Shown one piece after another: positions 60,685 to 64,000 of a stretch of 64,000 nucleotides of DNA. The position numbers and the translations under genes were made by a program. A model generated the notes under the pieces. The model was not told where the DNA came from. It saw only the letters and a list, made by a program, of their open reading frames with translations, and searched no databases. The stretch is from Coprobacillus sp. CAG:826 (lineage in GTDB: Bacteria > Bacillota_I > Bacilli_A > RFN20 > CAG-826), in NCBI GenBank assembly GCA_000437235.1, contig FR897045.1, positions 13,543-77,542 of the forward strand, given 5' to 3'. Every line of letters begins with the position of its first letter. Positions within the stretch are counted from its first letter, which is position 1.

Positions 60685-61962
60685 CTATAGAATTTCCCAA
60701 TAACCATTTTTGTTTGCGCCAACTCTTTTAACTTTACCTTTTTTTACTAAAGAAGATAACTCACGGAAAATGGTAGAAGTAGATTTATTAAAAACTAGAG
60801 CTAATTCATTCCGCGTTGCATGAGGATGTTCTTTTAAATACTCGAGAAGAGAACCTCCACCTCCTGAAGATGAAGGTCCTTTTTCTTTCGGAAGATAAAA
60901 AGGAATATTAACACGAAGAAAATGAGTGGAAAATCTAAATATTTCTTTAGGATAATATTTTAACACTCTTCTAATTCCTGTTCCTAAACGTTCAGCATAG
61001 CCTAAATCTCTAAAAATACGAATCATTTCTGGATTTTGAGGAAGAGAATAACCGTTTAAAAAATCTTCTTTACTAAATCCAGAAGGTAATCCACCGAATG
61101 AAGATATTTCAAAACGATTGGAGAATTCTTCAAAAATAGGAAGACCTTGACTACGATAATCATTGTGCACAATAGCGTTAATAACAATTTCTCTTAAGGC
61201 AATGGTATTGAATTTCGGTGTATCTTTTCTTTGCTTTCCAGTGATTTCTGTATAAGTTGTATTTTTAGATTGGAGTAAATCAAGAAGCTCAATCGTGGTT
61301 TTTAATATGGATTGTTGCGTAAAAGTTTTTTGTTCCACTAAATCAAAAACATCATCGCTTTGATATCTTGCATATTGAAATATGAGGTTATTTTGATCGG
61401 ACATTAAAAAAGCTAGATAGTTAAATTGCTCATCTTGATTATAGAATTCAAGTTGCTTTAAATGATTATTGGATATTTCATATCCTTTTTTCTTATATTG
61501 CTCCAATAAATAATCAAAAGTCAGTTGAGAATAAGGAGAAGGAATGCTAATGAGTGTTCTTCGTTCTCTTTTTTGAAATAATTGAAGAATCATATCTTCA
61601 CTCATTTTTTCACTAGCGGTACCAATACGGAAATAACAACCTTCTGGGCACATACCATATTTTTTAATATAGTAAGGTTTTTGGTTTCCACTAGAGATGA
61701 CAATTTGTAAATAATGTAAATCATTTTCATTCAAAGTTATGATTTCAAATAATCCGAGAGTAGAAGGAGATATATTGTTTTTAATTCGATCTTTAATTTC
61801 TAATTCAACTTGATCAATATTTTCAACACCGCATATTTTTCCTTCATTATTAATTCCAATGAAAATGGATCCACCATGTGATGTGTTTAAAAAAGCGACA
61901 ACTTCTTTTTCAAGTTTTTCATTTAATTTTTCTTTAAATTCAATGAGCTCTGTTTCAATCAT
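60685..61962 (-). CDS. AlbA_2 (Schlafen-type) putative DNA-binding / HTH regulator
   Basis: 425 residues from the ATG at 61962 (SD GAGGTGA). The N-terminal AlbA_2 domain reads EFKEKLNEKLEKEVVAFLN then GGSIFIGINNEG. A central COG2865-type ATPase-like part follows (ALREIVINAIVHNDYRSQG, FSNRFEISSFGGLP), then a Gly/Ser linker and a C-terminal winged HTH (HATRNELALVFNKSTSTIFRELSSL). Proteins of this layout are predicted regulators; some belong to defence or mobile regions. The five-copy 12-bp repeat over its promoter suggests autoregulation. Confidence 0.85.
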   Translation of the reverse strand: MIETELIEFKEKLNEKLEKEVVAFLNTSHGGSIFIGINNEGKICGVENIDQVELEIKDRIKNNISPSTLGLFEIITLNENDLHYLQIVISSGNQKPYYIKKYGMCPEGCYFRIGTASEKMSEDMILQLFQKRERRTLISIPSPYSQLTFDYLLEQYKKKGYEISNNHLKQLEFYNQDEQFNYLAFLMSDQNNLIFQYARYQSDDVFDLVEQKTFTQQSILKTTIELLDLLQSKNTTYTEITGKQRKDTPKFNTIALREIVINAIVHNDYRSQGLPIFEEFSNRFEISSFGGLPSGFSKEDFLNGYSLPQNPEMIRIFRDLGYAERLGTGIRRVLKYYPKEIFRFSTHFLRVNIPFYLPKEKGPSSSGGGGSLLEYLKEHPHATRNELALVFNKSTSTIFRELSSLVKKGKVKRVGANKNGYWEIL

Positions 61963-61987
61963 ATCTTTCACCTCAGTTTTATTGTAT

Positions 61988-62047
61988 CATGATGCAATAA
62001 ATGATGCAATAAATAAAGCAATAAATGATACAATAATTGACACAATA
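61988..62047. repeat. Five tandem 12-bp repeats over the AlbA_2 gene promoter
   Basis: Units at 61988, 62000, 62012, 62024 and 62036, each ending in CAATA (consensus AATGATGCAATA). On the minus strand the array carries TTGCAT-17-TACAAT, a plausible promoter for the AlbA_2 gene, and the right-most unit extends into an inverted copy (dyad over 61982-61999, TATTG...CAATA). It is likely an operator array. Confidence 0.75.
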
Positions 62048-62049
62048 AA

Positions 62050-62071
62050 AAAGTGCCCTTTCGAGCACTTT
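62050..62071 (-). terminator. Intrinsic terminator after pmbA
   Basis: AAAGTGC (62071-62065 on the minus strand) pairs with GCACTTT (62056-62050) across eight bases, followed by a T tract. It closes the tldD-pmbA operon. Confidence 0.8.
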
Positions 62072-62085
62072 AGTGAGTTATTCAA

Positions 62086-63414
62086 TTATTTACCAGAAAT
62101 GGCAATGGAACGAACATAAACACTTGGGCAAGTAATGGAAGATAGTTGAGTTTCTACATTATTTGCAATGTCTTTTACGTTTTTCATAATTTCAAATAAG
62201 TTACCAGCAATAGTAATTAAGTTAATGGGTTCAGCGATTTTACCATTACGAATCATGAAACCTGCTGCTTGTAAAGAGAAGTTACCAGATTGCATATTCA
62301 TACCCGCATGCAAACCTTGAACGTCATTAATATAGACACCTTCTTCAATACTAGAAAGCATTTCTTCTTCGCTATGCTTACCTGGTTTTAAATAAACATT
62401 GCATAAAGAAATTCCTACTTTACCTTTTGCTCCGGCTTTATAACCATTTCCAGTTGGGGCAACACCCATTTGGTGAGCAGTGGATAAGTTATGTAAATAA
62501 GTTTTTAATACACCTCTTTCCACAATGGTTTTAGAAGAAGTAGCAACACCTTCATCATCAAAATATCTAAAGAAGACATTTCGCATTAAAGGATCTTCAA
62601 AAATCGTAACTTTTTTACTCGCTACTAAATCACCTAATTTATTTTCTAAACTAGAGGAGTGCTTTAATACCTCTTCCGCGTTAGCGCTCGATAAGAAACA
62701 ACTCATTAAGCTAGCAAAAACTTTAGGAGAGAATACGCAAGGGTAATCTTTACTTATCGCAGGAGCGCCACCGAGTTTACTTAAAGCATTTTCGGCAGAT
62801 TTTTTCACTAAATCATCTACATCAATCGCTGTTGGGTCATTACCAAAGACGATCTTATATCCAGTTTTCACTTCATCGTTTTCTTTGGCTACGGCTTCCG
62901 CATAAATCATGAAATCATTGGATTTATGTTTTAATTCTAAGCCATAAGAGTTGATTAAAGTGACTTCTGATATACTTTCTTCATAGGAAACACCACCAAC
63001 TTCAACGATACGCGTATCGTAAGCGCGAAGTTTGGTTTCAATTTCATGAAGCATTTGAATCTTTTCTTCTGTAGACATTTTTTCCATGTTAGGAGAGAAG
63101 ACTTTCTTCTTTTTATAAAGAGAAGAACCTTCAAAAATATAAACGGCTTCTGAAGAAGAAATCGCTTTTGCGTTTTCTTTAACTTGTTCCGCTAAATATA
63201 ACGGAGTGGTATTATCATTTAATTCACTATAAGCGTAACCCATTTTACCTTGATAGATACCACGGGCGGCAATAATGGTGACGTCAGCAACGGTATAGCT
63301 AGAAATTTCTTGATGGAATAATTCAATGCCTAAACGATAACTTCTAGAAACATATAATTCGAAGGATTCTAGGTCAATCTTTTTGGCTTCATCCATAAAT
63401 TTTTGATAATTCAT
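62086..63414 (-). CDS. pmbA: TldD/PmbA-family metalloprotease subunit (TldE)
   Basis: 442 residues, non-catalytic partner of TldD. In E. coli the pair unfolds and cleaves peptides such as microcin precursor. Visible: SYRLGIELFHQEISSYTVAD, the ARGIYQGKMGYAYSE strand region, GVYINDVQGLHAGMN and MQSGNFSLQAAGFMIRNGK. It lacks the HExxxH motif, as expected for TldE. Its ATG overlaps the tldD stop by one base (TAATG); SD GGAGG is inside the end of tldD. Confidence 0.93.
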   Translation of the reverse strand: MNYQKFMDEAKKIDLESFELYVSRSYRLGIELFHQEISSYTVADVTIIAARGIYQGKMGYAYSELNDNTTPLYLAEQVKENAKAISSSEAVYIFEGSSLYKKKKVFSPNMEKMSTEEKIQMLHEIETKLRAYDTRIVEVGGVSYEESISEVTLINSYGLELKHKSNDFMIYAEAVAKENDEVKTGYKIVFGNDPTAIDVDDLVKKSAENALSKLGGAPAISKDYPCVFSPKVFASLMSCFLSSANAEEVLKHSSSLENKLGDLVASKKVTIFEDPLMRNVFFRYFDDEGVATSSKTIVERGVLKTYLHNLSTAHQMGVAPTGNGYKAGAKGKVGISLCNVYLKPGKHSEEEMLSSIEEGVYINDVQGLHAGMNMQSGNFSLQAAGFMIRNGKIAEPINLITIAGNLFEIMKNVKDIANNVETQLSSITCPSVYVRSIAISGK

Positions 63415-64000
63415 TATTGTTTACCTCCTCTTCCACCAACGGTAATATCTTGGACACGAATCGTAGGTTGACCGACATCAACAGGAATGGAACCAGAGGC
63501 CGAACCACACATACCTTGCGCTCTTTCTAAATCGTTACCAATACGATCGATTTTCATTAAAATATCGGCACCATTACCAATTAATGTTGCGCCTTTTACA
63601 GGACGAGTCACTTTACCATTTTCAATTAAATAACCTTCCGTTACCGCAAAGTTAAAGTCACCGGTTGTAGGATTAACAGAACCACCACCTAATGATTTAG
63701 CGTATAAACCATATTCGGTTTCGGCAATGATTTCTTCTGGTGTTTCTTTTCCGGGAAGAAGGAAAGTATTCGACATACGGGAAGTCGGTTCAAATTGATA
63801 AGATTCCCTTCTTGTCGCACCATTACCTTCCATATGCATTCTTCTTCCATTGAAGGAGTCAATTAAATAATTTTTTAAAATACCATTTTCAATTAAAACC
63901 GTGCGATGGGTTGGAATACCTTCATCGTCGATATTACCTGAGCCCCATCCGCCTTCGATGGTACCATCATCAACTGCGTTAACAATATCAGAAGCAATCT
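63414..64000 (-). CDS. tldD: Metalloprotease TldD, partial (5' part outside window)
   Basis: About 195 C-terminal residues are visible. Landmarks of TldD are DDGTIEGGWGSGNIDDEGIP, RRMHMEGNGATRRESY and, near the end, the Cys in GMCGSASGSIPVDVGQP, which in E. coli TldD is the third zinc ligand (Cys454). The HExxxH motif would lie upstream of base 64000. An internal Met at 63839 is not the real start because the frame continues to the window edge with conserved TldD sequence. Confidence 0.93.
   Translation of the reverse strand, partial: IASDIVNAVDDGTIEGGWGSGNIDDEGIPTHRTVLIENGILKNYLIDSFNGRRMHMEGNGATRRESYQFEPTSRMSNTFLLPGKETPEEIIAETEYGLYAKSLGGGSVNPTTGDFNFAVTEGYLIENGKVTRPVKGATLIGNGADILMKIDRIGNDLERAQGMCGSASGSIPVDVGQPTIRVQDITVGGRGGKQ

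Noticed and set aside
61988..62047. Possible CRISPR array
   Set aside because: Units are 12 bp, contiguous, with no spacers and no cas genes nearby.
61859..62119. 86-codon plus-strand frame through the 12-bp repeats giving AIND-like four-residue repeats
   Set aside because: A 12-bp repeat is always open in frame if free of stops. The frame starts inside the AlbA_2 gene on the other strand, so it is an artefact.
1..64000. Mycoplasma-type genetic code (TGA as Trp)
   Set aside because: recF, yaaA, yidC and others end in TGA with correct C-termini, and Trp is encoded by TGG throughout.

Overview
The window is a low-GC bacterial chromosome segment centred on the replication origin. Gene order (gyrA-gyrB-recF-yaaA-dnaN-dnaA running left, rpmH-rnpA-yidC-jag-mnmE running right), strong Shine-Dalgarno sites, lipobox lipoproteins and TTATCCACA DnaA boxes all point to Firmicutes (class Bacilli in the broad sense, near Erysipelotrichia and Mollicutes relatives). 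TGA is used as a stop (recF, yidC, yaaA), so this is not a mycoplasma-type code. A yabG homologue (spore-coat protease) suggests a spore-forming ancestry. The large plant-sugar locus fits a gut-type anaerobe. The exact lineage is inference.

Layout. 1-7853: leftward replication block. DnaA boxes lie on both sides of dnaA (6370-6410 and 7931-8121), a bipartite origin like that of Bacillus. 8223-9845: an unrecognised lipoprotein gene sits between the origin and rpmH. 10079-19111: rightward housekeeping block (rpmH, rnpA, yidC, jag, mnmE, tatD, rnmV, rsmA, yabG, ispE, glmU). 19169-24303: an AT-rich island with one secreted protein of unknown function and two MacB-shaped ABC proteins. 24325-28111: pyruvate phosphate dikinase and a zinc-ribbon membrane protein, leftward. 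28270-30943: FGGY kinase plus alkaline-phosphatase-superfamily enzyme.

30923-60296 is a carbohydrate-use region. An AraC regulator diverges from rhaB-rhaA-rhaD, followed by an unusually long sugar-ABC ATPase and an RDD membrane protein. A second AraC regulator diverges from two LplB/LplC-type permeases, a binding lipoprotein, three surface lipoproteins (two beta-helix paralogues with a paired-Asp motif, one with Ig-like and carbohydrate-binding-like domains), a GH127-like glycosidase and a GH78-like alpha-L-rhamnosidase. A PocR-AraC regulator is followed by isomerase, FGGY kinase, DUF4432 epimerase-like protein and class II aldolase, which make a complete ketose-1-phosphate cleavage route for an unidentified sugar. 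Together they read as capture, trimming, import and breakdown of rhamnose-containing plant glycans such as rhamnogalacturonan. The permease operon has no ATPase of its own, and the long ATPase in the rha operon is the obvious candidate to energise it.

60297-64000: intergenic repeats and a tiny ORF, an AlbA_2/HTH regulator with a five-copy 12-bp repeat in its promoter, and the pmbA-tldD protease pair (tldD runs off the window). No tRNA, rRNA, IS element or CRISPR array was recognised.
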